Source: Acetobacterium woodii
Lineage (GTDB): Bacteria; Bacillota; Clostridia; Eubacteriales; Eubacteriaceae
NCBI GenBank assembly: GCA_016213825.1
Contig: JACQZP010000026.1
Location: 434,001 to 498,000 of the forward strand
Reading direction: 5' to 3'
Length of the DNA: 64,000 nucleotides
A program made the position numbers and the translations under genes. The first letter of the stretch is position 1; the number at the start of each line of letters is the position of its first letter. The notes below the pieces were generated by a model, which made no database searches, had not been told where the DNA came from, and was given only the letters and a program-made list of their open reading frames with translations. This document shows, in pieces, positions 16,663 through 24,917 of the stretch.

Positions 16663-17976
16663 GTGAAAAAAATATCGAAGTTTTTATCCTTATTGATGGT
16701 AATGGCTATGTTGTTCACGCTGGTACCGGTATCGGCATTAGCAGCAAATGATGAAGCAGCAGCGGTAGCAACTGACAATAACATAAGTCTTGTTTTGATA
16801 ACAAGTGAAGCAGCAACAGCGGCACCCATTGAGTCAGAACAAGCCGTGCTTGTAAATGCCATTGCGCCTGCGGTTGAGGCTGAACAACCAGTCACCGATG
16901 AATTGATTGTTCCAGTGGATATAATGTCTGAAACGCCAGTTGTTCCGGAACAAATGACAACATCAGACCGTAATCCCGCTGTTGTTGAATCAGCGGCCGT
17001 TGATTCTCAAACAGCAACTTATTTATGCTTAACCCAGAATGGCGTGATCATTGATGTTCTGGCTGCCAACACCGGTGCTGACTATGCCTATGATACAGCA
17101 ACAAATGAATTGACCATCAATAATTTTATTGGCGAAAAGCTGGATGTCAAAACGGCAGCAGTTCCTTTTAAACTTGTGCTATTGGGAACCAATATACTTA
17201 AAACCGATAATGCTTTTGCAGTTAAAGTTGAAGGTGATATGAATGCCAGCGGCACGGGCACCCTAATCGCTGAAGGACAGGCGACACCTGATTTAATGGG
17301 TGGCGGAATTAATGTCGTTGGTAATCTGGTCATTGACAGCGGTACTTATGATATCTCAGCAGTCGGCTATGGAAATTCCAGTTCCGCCGTTGGCATTTTA
17401 GCAGGTGATAATGCTGAAGTCATGACTATGGGTAATCTTACTATTAATGGTGGTAACATTGATGTGACTGCTTATAACAGTGATTATGCCGGTGCCTTTG
17501 GTCTATTTGCTTTTGGTGATCTGGTCATCAATGGCGGGAATCTTGATGTCTTCACCGATGCTCCAGTCAGTTACAGCAGAGGCATTGGAGCCTATGATAA
17601 CCTGGTAGTTAATGGTGGCGTCACCACAGTGAAATCAATCGCTGAAAATGGTGACGCCGGAGCACTATTTTCTTATAATAAGATCAGCATCAACAACGGG
17701 ATTCTTGATCTTTGCACCCATGGGGCAATTGCCAAAGCGCTTGTGGCTGAAGGCAGCATTGCGATCAGCCCAATTTATGGGGATGTCGATCTTAACGCCT
17801 CCCACTTGTACCTTGAGCCGCTTTCATCGAAGGATTTTAAAAAACACTATGCCAACTCATCCAATCCTAAAACAGGTGTAGATACAACTGGAACGGATGC
17901 AGCAGTGGCAGGACTAGCCTTGTTAGCGCTGGTTGGTCTTGCTTATCTAGTAAGAAAGCGAGAAGTCAACGCTTAG
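16663..17976 (+). CDS. Secreted surface protein with NPKTG wall-sorting signal
   Basis: The protein has 437 residues and starts with GTG. A signal peptide covers residues 1-27 (KKISKFLSLLMVMAMLFTLV, ending VSALA). An Ala/Glu/Val-rich region of low complexity follows to about residue 110. A beta-rich domain with repeated INGGN/VNGG turns (about residues 210-350) suggests a right-handed beta-helix like the carbohydrate-binding DUF4353 type. The C-terminus has NPKTG (about 401-405), a hydrophobic helix and the tail RKREVNA, which together form a sortase anchor. It is probably displayed on the cell wall; ligand unknown. The stop is 19 bases before the next gene. Confidence 0.8.
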   Translation: MKKISKFLSLLMVMAMLFTLVPVSALAANDEAAAVATDNNISLVLITSEAATAAPIESEQAVLVNAIAPAVEAEQPVTDELIVPVDIMSETPVVPEQMTTSDRNPAVVESAAVDSQTATYLCLTQNGVIIDVLAANTGADYAYDTATNELTINNFIGEKLDVKTAAVPFKLVLLGTNILKTDNAFAVKVEGDMNASGTGTLIAEGQATPDLMGGGINVVGNLVIDSGTYDISAVGYGNSSSAVGILAGDNAEVMTMGNLTINGGNIDVTAYNSDYAGAFGLFAFGDLVINGGNLDVFTDAPVSYSRGIGAYDNLVVNGGVTTVKSIAENGDAGALFSYNKISINNGILDLCTHGAIAKALVAEGSIAISPIYGDVDLNASHLYLEPLSSKDFKKHYANSSNPKTGVDTTGTDAAVAGLALLALVGLAYLVRKREVNA

Positions 17977-17995
17977 AAATTTGAGGAATGCTCCG

Positions 17996-18970
17996 ATGAA
18001 AAGAAACCCAAAACGCACAATTTATCTGGATGAATATGTATTGATTAATGGTATTGACCAATTTTTTTTTCATCTGGGAACGAAAATAGACAATCCCGTT
18101 ATGTTGTTTTTGCATGGCGGTCCTGGTTCGTCAGAATCATTATTTACTGAGGCTTTTCAGCAAAAATGGGAGGACAAATATACAGTGGTTCACTGGGATC
18201 AGCGGGGAGCCGGGAAAACGCTGTCTAGAAATCCTGATAAACAGCCGACAATCGATCTGATGCTGGAAGATATGCTTGAAGTGATCCACTATCTCAAAAA
18301 GAAATATAATAAAAACAAAATCATTCTATTGGGGCATTCCTGGGGAAGCGTGTTGGGCACGGTATTTATCAGGCGCTATCCTGAAGAGATTGCGTATTAT
18401 ATTGGCGTTGGTCAAGTTGTATGTATGGTAGAAAATGAACAAATCGGCTATAATAAGGTCAAAGAAGTAATTGGGCAAGCAAATGATCAGAAATCCATGA
18501 AGAAGCTGGAGTCCATCGGTGAGTATCCCGGGGAAACGATCGTTTTTGATAAAGTCTTTTTAGAAAAATGCAAGGTGATTCGAAAGCTCCAGAAAAAATA
18601 TCAATTGGACAATGAGTCTTCTTTTAATAGTGTAAAAACAATACTAAAAAGTCCAATATTCAAGTTTTCTGATATTTTGGCGTTTTTAAATATCAACAAG
18701 GCGAATAAACTGGTGCACCGTTATCTTGGTGAATTTAACTTGAGAGTTGAATCCCGGGATTATCAGATACCCATCTACTATATTCTAGGCGGAAATGACT
18801 GGCAGGTGCCGTATATAATAGCACAGGATTATTTTAATGAGGTTAAAGCGCCAAGAAAAATGATAACCATTATTCCGGATGCCGGACATTTAACGATGAT
18901 GGATCAGCCAGATCTTTTTTTTGAAGCGTTGTCAGAAATACATAACATCGAGACTCAAATGAAATCATAA
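17996..18970 (+). CDS. Alpha/beta hydrolase, proline iminopeptidase-like
   Basis: The 324-residue protein has the oxyanion motif HGGPGSSE, which is typical of proline iminopeptidases, then VVHWDQRGAGKT. The nucleophile elbow is GHSWGS (Ser). Later come an acid residue in GGNDWQVP and His in DAGHLTMMDQP. It is expected in the cytoplasm and could release N-terminal proline from peptides or hydrolyse small esters or amides. The start at 17996 is chosen because GAGGA (17983-17987) sits eight bases before it. It may be co-transcribed with the surface-protein gene. Confidence 0.82.
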   Translation: MKRNPKRTIYLDEYVLINGIDQFFFHLGTKIDNPVMLFLHGGPGSSESLFTEAFQQKWEDKYTVVHWDQRGAGKTLSRNPDKQPTIDLMLEDMLEVIHYLKKKYNKNKIILLGHSWGSVLGTVFIRRYPEEIAYYIGVGQVVCMVENEQIGYNKVKEVIGQANDQKSMKKLESIGEYPGETIVFDKVFLEKCKVIRKLQKKYQLDNESSFNSVKTILKSPIFKFSDILAFLNINKANKLVHRYLGEFNLRVESRDYQIPIYYILGGNDWQVPYIIAQDYFNEVKAPRKMITIIPDAGHLTMMDQPDLFFEALSEIHNIETQMKS

Positions 18971-18974
18971 TTTT

Positions 18975-19061
18975 GGAGAGGTTCATATAATTCATGCCTC
19001 CGGTCACACTCCCGGACATTCAATTATTCAGTATCGAAATATACTAATAAATTGGAAATGA
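18975..19061 (+). pseudogene. Fragment of a metallo-beta-lactamase-fold protein
   Basis: One frame reads GEVHIIHASGHTPGHSIIQY and then RNILINWK before a stop. HASGHTPGHS followed by a short beta-strand is the third metal-binding motif region of MBL-fold hydrolases. The preceding HxHxDH part and the following Asp/His regions are absent, so this is a relic of under 30 codons. The remaining bases to 19243 hold no other recognisable gene. Confidence 0.5.
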
Positions 19062-19243
19062 TTTAAGGAAAGGCGAATCCATCGTTATGAAAATAATTAT
19101 ACTTCGCATGGCTGGTGTTTTTGTGGCTCTATTTTTCGTTTAGAAAGTTATAAAACTGCATTGAGGGTAGTTTGATTTACCTATTATTAAATGAAAGGAT
19201 CGCGTATTGGCTTTACATAATTTTACGATAAAGTTAATACGAT

Positions 19244-19993
19244 GTGAAAATGATGGTTACTTATATTCACGAAACCGAACTGCATAAGGGCATTGAGGAG
19301 GCCATGAAAGCTTTGAATAAGGCTGATGTTGTCATGGGCAAAAATCAGGATCGGGAAGACAATTTAAAAGAAATTCACCTGCTGATGGACATTGACAGTG
19401 TCCAGGAGATAAAAATAACAATGGCGATGCCAACCGGATTGGAAACCCTGGTGGACTATGTATTAGAAATTGTTGAAGGGACAAAGGATTTTGAAAAAGA
19501 TATGTATGGCTATACCTATCACGACTTGTTCTCTAAAAACATTGATTTCATAATCAATAAACTAAAAGAGGATCCCGAGACCAGACAGGCGACCCTGCAT
19601 GTAGCAAATCAGGAGGCGGCGCGGTTAAATCATCCACCTTGCCTGCAGCTGATCCATTACACCATTAAAGACGGCAAATTAAATACGGACGTAGTATTTA
19701 GAAGCAATGATGGGGTTAAGGCCGTTGCCATGAATATTTTCGCGCTCCTCGAACTATCAAGATTTATCGCCAGCGAAGTCGGGATTAAAGAACTGGGGTC
19801 CTATACCCATCATGCCCTGAGTTTTCACGCCTACAGCCGGGACTGGAAGGCGCTGGAGGGGTATTGCAAATCGTTTGATAACCGGGATTGCACCATCGAT
19901 TACGAAGATTACCTGGAAGCTTATGCCGATTATGCCGAAGAATGCCGGGAAAATAGTCTCTTGCTGAAAAATAAACAGGAGCAAAAGAATTAA
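19244..19993 (+). CDS. Thymidylate synthase-family protein, short and divergent
   Basis: The spacing of key residues matches ThyA closely. C133 (PPC) corresponds to the catalytic Cys, R153/D156 (FRSND) to R166/D169, N164 (MN) to N177, and H195-x-Y197 (FHAY) to H207/Y209 of E. coli; R114 (DPETRQ) matches the phosphate-binding Arg. The spacing Cys-Arg 20 and Cys-Asn 31 is the same. Differences: Cys is followed by Leu instead of His, the Arg pair is RQ, and the protein has 249 residues rather than 264. It may methylate dUMP, act on another pyrimidine nucleotide, or be altered. The start is GTG (ATG 19250 also fits) with no clear Shine-Dalgarno. Confidence 0.72.
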   Translation: MKMMVTYIHETELHKGIEEAMKALNKADVVMGKNQDREDNLKEIHLLMDIDSVQEIKITMAMPTGLETLVDYVLEIVEGTKDFEKDMYGYTYHDLFSKNIDFIINKLKEDPETRQATLHVANQEAARLNHPPCLQLIHYTIKDGKLNTDVVFRSNDGVKAVAMNIFALLELSRFIASEVGIKELGSYTHHALSFHAYSRDWKALEGYCKSFDNRDCTIDYEDYLEAYADYAEECRENSLLLKNKQEQKN

Positions 19994-20004
19994 AATTTAT
20001 TATA

Positions 20005-20055
20005 AAGGCCGCCATTCAATCGATTTCGGTGATTGAATGGCGGCCTTATTTTTAA
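20005..20055 (+). terminator. Bidirectional terminator
   Basis: A perfect 17-base stem, AAGGCCGCCATTCAATC (20005-20021) with its complement at 20031-20047, is followed by T residues. It separates two convergent units. Confidence 0.85.
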
Positions 20056-20079
20056 TAGATGGCAGATGGATTAAGATTA

Positions 20080-20763
20080 CTAAATTTTATGATACTTATA
20101 CTGAGGCCGGCCCACCTTACCGTACTCAACCTGCTTCTTGATTTTCTTCTCTTTTTCCATATGTTCAAGATAGCGCCGCACCGTAACCCGGGCGATGCCC
20201 AGTTTTTCGGCCAGAACATCGGCAGTAAACTCGCGGTAATTGCTTTTTTCGATTTCAGCCCAAATGGATTGATAGGTGTATTTATTAAAACCTTTGGCAA
20301 AATCCTCTTCTTGATTTGTTGGGTTGGTATTAGCGATCAGCTGATCCAAATCCTGTTGCTCAATTTCTTCATTTTTTTTGAATTTTTCATGTCGGCTTTT
20401 AAATTGAAGCAATGCTTCTTTGAATCGTTCAAAGCTAAAAGGTTTGATCAGATAATCCACCGCTCCATAACGAAAGGATTCCTGAATCCGGTCAATGGAT
20501 TTATCAGCAGTGATTAAAATAATATCCACATCGATGTTTTTTTCCCGGATCCATTTGAGAAAATCGATACCATTTTCTTTAGGTAGATAGACATCGAGTA
20601 GAATCAGATCCGGTTTTTTGATGGCAATATATTTGCGGGCGTTTTCGAGATTGGCAACCGCTGCACAAAGTTTGAACCCGTCAATCCGCGCCAGAAATTT
20701 TGCATTGATATCCCGCACCATCGGATCGTCTTCAACAATCATCACCTCAATCATTTTTGTCAC
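20080..20763 (-). CDS. Response regulator, CitB/DcuR type
   Basis: The 227-residue protein has an N-terminal receiver domain (acidic pocket VEDD, phospho-Asp in LILLDVYLP, Lys in LIKPF). Its C-terminal helix-turn-helix is VLAEKLGIARVTVRRYLEHM, as in CitB/DcuR/MalR regulators of carboxylate metabolism. It overlaps the sensor kinase gene by 17 bases and is the last gene of the malic-enzyme operon. The TTTGATAAA boxes near the operon promoter are candidate targets. Confidence 0.9.
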   Translation of the reverse strand: MTKMIEVMIVEDDPMVRDINAKFLARIDGFKLCAAVANLENARKYIAIKKPDLILLDVYLPKENGIDFLKWIREKNIDVDIILITADKSIDRIQESFRYGAVDYLIKPFSFERFKEALLQFKSRHEKFKKNEEIEQQDLDQLIANTNPTNQEEDFAKGFNKYTYQSIWAEIEKSNYREFTADVLAEKLGIARVTVRRYLEHMEKEKKIKKQVEYGKVGRPQYKYHKI

Positions 20764-22354
20764 CCCTTTTCATCGGAATACTGATATTCCAGAAAACACC
20801 ATCTTCGCAGTTGAGACTGATGGTGCCATCAAATTCGTCAATGATGTTTTTTACAATAAACATACCGTTGCCCCGTTGGTCTTTTTTAGTGGAAAAGCCC
20901 TGGCTGTAAATTTTGTCCCAATTTTCAGGAGCAATTCCGCCGCCATTATCCTTCACCTGAATGATTAACTCTTTTGTATCCGCCAGAATTTTAATATAAA
21001 CAGTTCCGGTGCCATCATTTTTAACCTCATCCAGAGAATTTTCGACCAGGTTACCGATGATTGAAACAATGTCTTCAGTTCTCATGTTCATCGGCAGTTG
21101 GCGTAATCCTGATTCTTCATCAATGATCAGTTTGACCCGACATTCTTCAGCCTTGGCATATTTAGACAATAAAAGCGCCGAGATATAGGGATTTTTGATA
21201 TTATTGGTTAAAATATCACTGATGTTGTTACGGCTTTTAGCCACTTCCGAAATAAAGGTCAGGGCTTCATCATATTCTTCAAGCTGGATCAGTCCCGAAA
21301 TGGTATGGAGCTTGTTCATAAATTCGTGATTTTGAGCCCGTAAAGACCAGGCCAGTTTTTTAACCCCAGTCAGCTCTTCAGCCAATTTGGTCACTTGGGT
21401 TTTATCGCGGAACGAGGCAATCGCTCCGATAATCTTACCCTCATTCATAATGGGAATGCGATTGGTGACGATAATGGTGGTATCGATGCGCTGTTCCTGA
21501 TCAAATTCGGATTTACCACTTTTCAGAATTTTTATCATTTCAGTATTGGGAATCACTTCGTCGAGATTGTGACCAATCAGATTATTTTTGTCATATTTGT
21601 TACCAAATTTTAAGATATTAATGGCAGCATCGTTAATCAAGGTAATATGTCCCAAATTATCAACAGCAATTAATCCTTCATGAATAGCTTCCAGCATCCC
21701 CATTTTTTCGGTATAGAGCTTGCTGATTTCCTCAGGTTCAAGCCCCAATAAAATCTTTTTAATATTATTGGATAAGGCAAAAGCGCCGATAATGCCTACG
21801 GCTAATGCCCCCAGACTGATTAAAATAATATAGAGAATGGCCGTATTCTTGGCAGTTTCAATTGTGTTGGTAAGGGTTCCTACGGCAACAAAGCCAATCT
21901 CGGTCTGATTCGCTGAGTCATAAATGGGCGCAAAGGCTCGTAACGCCTTTCCCAGGGTTCCGGTAGCCTCCGAAATATAGGTTTCTCCTTCCTGAGCCAC
22001 CCGGATTTCATCGCCGCCAACAAACTTATCACCGATCATATCTGGATTAGGATGGGAATAGCGAATGCCATCCATGTCGACGACAATGATATAATCAACT
22101 TGGGCTAAATTTTTGATCAGGAGATCAGCATAACCAGCAATTCGGCCATCCGGGTCTTTATTCTCCAGCGCACTGACGATTTCTTCCGAATGGGCAATCA
22201 TCTTTGCTACATTCAAGATATTGGTTTCCGCCTTGTTTTCAATCGTATTGGTCATCCAGGTCACGGCAAAAAAAATGATGATGGATATGGAAACAAAAAC
22301 CACGGTTGTAACCAATAGGGTAATCTTAGTCTGCAATTTGATTTTACTTTTCAT
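20747..22354 (-). CDS. Sensor histidine kinase, CitA/DcuS type
   Basis: A membrane kinase of 535 residues. A transmembrane helix (about 10-32) is followed by an extracytoplasmic Cache-type ligand domain (about 35-170), a second helix (about 172-195), a PAS domain (about 215-325) and the kinase. The phospho-acceptor region is RAQNHEFMNKLHTISGLIQL, diagnostic of the citrate/C4-dicarboxylate sensor family. The ATP-binding motifs are NLVENSLDEV and VKDNGGGI. The Cache domain contains YSHPNPDMIG, very like citrate and malate sensors. It is expected to sense an external carboxylate and phosphorylate the overlapping response regulator. Confidence 0.9.
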   Translation of the reverse strand: MKSKIKLQTKITLLVTTVVFVSISIIIFFAVTWMTNTIENKAETNILNVAKMIAHSEEIVSALENKDPDGRIAGYADLLIKNLAQVDYIIVVDMDGIRYSHPNPDMIGDKFVGGDEIRVAQEGETYISEATGTLGKALRAFAPIYDSANQTEIGFVAVGTLTNTIETAKNTAILYIILISLGALAVGIIGAFALSNNIKKILLGLEPEEISKLYTEKMGMLEAIHEGLIAVDNLGHITLINDAAINILKFGNKYDKNNLIGHNLDEVIPNTEMIKILKSGKSEFDQEQRIDTTIIVTNRIPIMNEGKIIGAIASFRDKTQVTKLAEELTGVKKLAWSLRAQNHEFMNKLHTISGLIQLEEYDEALTFISEVAKSRNNISDILTNNIKNPYISALLLSKYAKAEECRVKLIIDEESGLRQLPMNMRTEDIVSIIGNLVENSLDEVKNDGTGTVYIKILADTKELIIQVKDNGGGIAPENWDKIYSQGFSTKKDQRGNGMFIVKNIIDEFDGTISLNCEDGVFWNISIPMKRGDKND

Positions 22355-22378
22355 ATCAACTCACCTTTGAATGAAATA

Positions 22379-22465
22379 AACACGGAAACATATAAGACTA
22401 ATTAGAATGCAACATATAAAGATATTATATATCAAGACTTCTAAAATTGTCTTAGTTTCCGTGTT
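22379..22465 (-). other. Intercistronic hairpin between transporter and kinase genes
   Basis: AACACGGAAAC (22379-22389) pairs with GTTTCCGTGTT (22455-22465), and inside it AAGAC (22394-22398) with GTCTT (22449-22453). No T run follows on the minus strand, so this is more likely a processing or stability element, or a weak attenuator, than a full terminator. Confidence 0.5.
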
Positions 22466-22496
22466 CATGAACAGAATCTTTTTATTCGGTTACTGT

Positions 22497-23486
22497 TTAG
22501 GATACAATCGGTTCACTGCTTAACTGCGCGGATCGATTTTTATTTTCTTTGTATTTATTTAATAGTTTAAAGGCATAGGTTACCACCAGCGGGCAGATAA
22601 TGGCAGAGACCACACAGGCAGCGGCTACTTGGGCAGTCGCCACGGTTGCGATAACGGCTAAAGTTGGGTCGGCAGCAGCCACGGCGGCCGGGGTGGCAAC
22701 GGCGTTACCGGCTGTTGATCCGGTAGCCAAACCAATGATCGGTTCTTCTTTAAATAGTTTTAATAACAGAAAAGCGCCGATTCCGGTAAAAGCAGCGACT
22801 ACACCCAGGATGATGCCAGGGCCGCCGGCGGTTACGATGGTTTGCAGGTTCATACTGGCTCCCAGGGGGAATGAAAAGAAGGGAATCAGCAGCATCTTGC
22901 TGCTGCCCAGGAACTTTCGCATATCGGGATCCAGATTTCCTAAAATCATCCCGATACCAATTGGAATCAACACAGCGACCAGGGCCATAAAAGGGACTTG
23001 TGCCAGACCGGATGCACCCAACGCGACCAAGGTGAAAAATGGACCGTCTTTAATGGATAGCAGGGCATAAGCCCCAACATCTGTTTCATCTCCATATTGG
23101 GAGGCCAGCGACGCATAGAGTCCGCCATTACAATTGGTTAGTGCCGCCAGAACCGCTAGTGGCGATAAACCGAGGACACCGGCAGGACCAAATACTAAAC
23201 CGACAAAGATACCAATACCGGCGCCGACGATGAACTTACCAGAGATGAGCAGGGCACCTTTCTTGATGGCTTTTGGAGCCAGCTTGAAATTAATCTGAGA
23301 CCCGATTAAAAACATAAAACAGGCCAGGATGGTTGATGATGCCTTGGGACTGAATAGGGCTGTGGTGAACCCGCCGATTTCTAAAAATTGGGGAAAGAAG
23401 GTATTAACTAATACTCCTAAAAATAAGGGAACTACCATCATACCGCCGGGAATTCGATCCAGCGTTTTTTTAATTGGAATTTGCAT
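22497..23486 (-). CDS. KdgT-family (2-keto-3-deoxygluconate permease-like) transporter
   Basis: A hydrophobic protein of 329 residues with about ten helices, the same length as KdgT. The family motifs are visible: IPGGMMVVPLFLGV at the start, FLIGSQIN, ALTNCNGGLY and GSTAGNAVATPAAVA. KdgT imports 2-keto-3-deoxygluconate with protons. Here, however, the gene lies 24 bases behind malic enzyme and ahead of a carboxylate-sensing two-component system, and no hexuronate gene is near. A malate- or other hydroxy-acid-transporting role is therefore a better inference than sugar-acid uptake. GAGGTG precedes the ATG. Confidence 0.82.
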   Translation of the reverse strand: MQIPIKKTLDRIPGGMMVVPLFLGVLVNTFFPQFLEIGGFTTALFSPKASSTILACFMFLIGSQINFKLAPKAIKKGALLISGKFIVGAGIGIFVGLVFGPAGVLGLSPLAVLAALTNCNGGLYASLASQYGDETDVGAYALLSIKDGPFFTLVALGASGLAQVPFMALVAVLIPIGIGMILGNLDPDMRKFLGSSKMLLIPFFSFPLGASMNLQTIVTAGGPGIILGVVAAFTGIGAFLLLKLFKEEPIIGLATGSTAGNAVATPAAVAAADPTLAVIATVATAQVAAACVVSAIICPLVVTYAFKLLNKYKENKNRSAQLSSEPIVS

Positions 23487-23510
23487 TTTCTACACCTCAA
23501 TATACCTTTC

Positions 23511-24683
23511 TTATATACGTGCTACGCCAGTTTCTCTGGCAGCTTTTTTAATTGCTTCTGCGATAATCGGTGCAACCGATTTATCCAACGCGTTGGGAAT
23601 GATATTATTTTCATTCAAATCTGCATCTTTAATCATCGAAGCGATGGCATGGGCAGCGGCCAACTTCATCGCCTCATTAATATCAGTGGCTCGGACATCC
23701 AGGGCGCCTCTGAAGATGCCGGGGAAAGCCAGGACGTTATTGACCTGATTGGGAAAATCCGAACGACCGGTTCCAATCACTCTGGCGCCAGCGGCCTTAG
23801 CCTCATCCGGCATAATCTCCGGTGTGGGGTTGGCCATTGCAAATAAAATTGAGTCTTTATTCATCGATCGAACCATATCCTGGCTGACGATACCTGGTGC
23901 AGAAACGCCGATAAAGATATCTGCACCGACTAAGGCATCCGCCAGGGTTCCCTGAACATTATCCGGATTCGTTATTTCAGCCAGGTTCTTTTTCGCATCA
24001 TCCAGATTTGGCATGCCTCGGTAGAGTATACCCGATTTATCGCAGGCAATCAGATTTTTTACGCCCGAAGACAGCAATAGCTTGGTAATGGCTGTTCCCG
24101 CAGCTCCGGCACCATTGACGACGACGTTTACAGCTTCGATATTTTTACCAACTACTTTTAATGCGTTAATGACACCAGCGAGGACAATAATGGCGGTACC
24201 ATGCTGATCATCGTGAAATACCGGGATATCCAATTCTTTTTTTAACCGCTCTTCGATTTCAAAGCATCGTGGAGCGCCGATATCTTCTAAATTAATGCCG
24301 CCAAATCCAGGAGCGATGAGTTTAACTGTTTTAACGATTTCATCAACGTTTTTTGTATCCAGACAGATCGGGAAGGCATCGACGCCAGCGAACTCCTTGA
24401 AGAGAATGGCTTTGCCTTCCATTACTGGCAGGCCAGCCATGGGGCCGATATCCCCCAAACCAAGGACGGCGGTTCCGTCAGTGACGACAGCCACGATGTT
24501 CCCCTTGGAAGTGTATTTATAAACGTCTTGCGCATCGGCATGAATGCGGCGACAGGGTTCTGCAACACCGGGGGTATAGGCTTTGCTTAAATCATCTCGG
24601 GTATTGATTTTAACCTTTGAGACAACCTCGATTTTGCCCGAATACAGTTCATGCATTTTTAAACTTTCTTCAGAATAATTCAT
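23511..24683 (-). CDS. NAD(P)-dependent malic enzyme
   Basis: The short (390-residue) bacterial form. It oxidatively decarboxylates malate to pyruvate and CO2 in the cytoplasm. Visible are the substrate/metal region AYTPGVAEPCRRI, then VTDGTAVLGLGDIGPMAGLPV, LEDIGAPRCFEIE and DDQHGTAIIV. The Rossmann motif is VVNGAGAAGTAI. It is the first gene of an operon with a transporter and a CitA/CitB-type system, which points to growth on external malate. The Asp in the ACDKSG region after the nucleotide-binding strand would favour NAD, but cofactor choice cannot be settled here. Confidence 0.92.
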   Translation of the reverse strand: MNYSEESLKMHELYSGKIEVVSKVKINTRDDLSKAYTPGVAEPCRRIHADAQDVYKYTSKGNIVAVVTDGTAVLGLGDIGPMAGLPVMEGKAILFKEFAGVDAFPICLDTKNVDEIVKTVKLIAPGFGGINLEDIGAPRCFEIEERLKKELDIPVFHDDQHGTAIIVLAGVINALKVVGKNIEAVNVVVNGAGAAGTAITKLLLSSGVKNLIACDKSGILYRGMPNLDDAKKNLAEITNPDNVQGTLADALVGADIFIGVSAPGIVSQDMVRSMNKDSILFAMANPTPEIMPDEAKAAGARVIGTGRSDFPNQVNNVLAFPGIFRGALDVRATDINEAMKLAAAHAIASMIKDADLNENNIIPNALDKSVAPIIAEAIKKAARETGVARI

Positions 24684-24710
24684 TTCTTTTTCCCTTCGTT
24701 TTCAACTAAT

Positions 24711-24829
24711 TTTGATAAAGATTAATTTGATAAAATTTTGCTATGGCCACATAATAACACCAGTTTTTTATATTGAAAATATTATGAAATTTAAAAAAGA
24801 ATTGTGGTCATAAAGAATAGTTTGATAAA
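24711..24829 (-). promoter_or_regulatory. Malic-enzyme operon promoter with three TTTGATAAA boxes
   Basis: On the minus strand TTTTCA (24779-24774), a 17-base spacer and TATTAT (24756-24751), preceded by TGT as in an extended -10. TTTGATAAA occurs three times on the plus strand, at 24711-24719, 24726-24734 and 24821-24829: one upstream of the -35 and two downstream of the start point. These are candidate response-regulator sites. Confidence 0.5.
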
Positions 24830-24872
24830 AATTTAACATAGAACACGAAGAAAAAACATGAAGAGTAAGCAT

Positions 24873-24902
24873 AAAAAAGCCAGGCTACGGAGGAAGCCTG
24901 GC
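24873..24902 (-). terminator. Terminator after the 4-TM protein gene
   Basis: GCCAGGCT (24879-24886) pairs with AGCCTGGC (24895-24902). On the minus strand six T residues follow (24878-24873). Confidence 0.8.
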
Positions 24903-24917
24903 AAGGGTAAACAACAA

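Noticed and set aside
19087-19143. Eighteen-codon hydrophobic open frame (MKIIILRMAGVFVALFFV)
   Set aside because: It is very short, next to a gene relic, and its AAGGAAAGG site is too far from the ATG. A membrane microprotein cannot be excluded but has no support.
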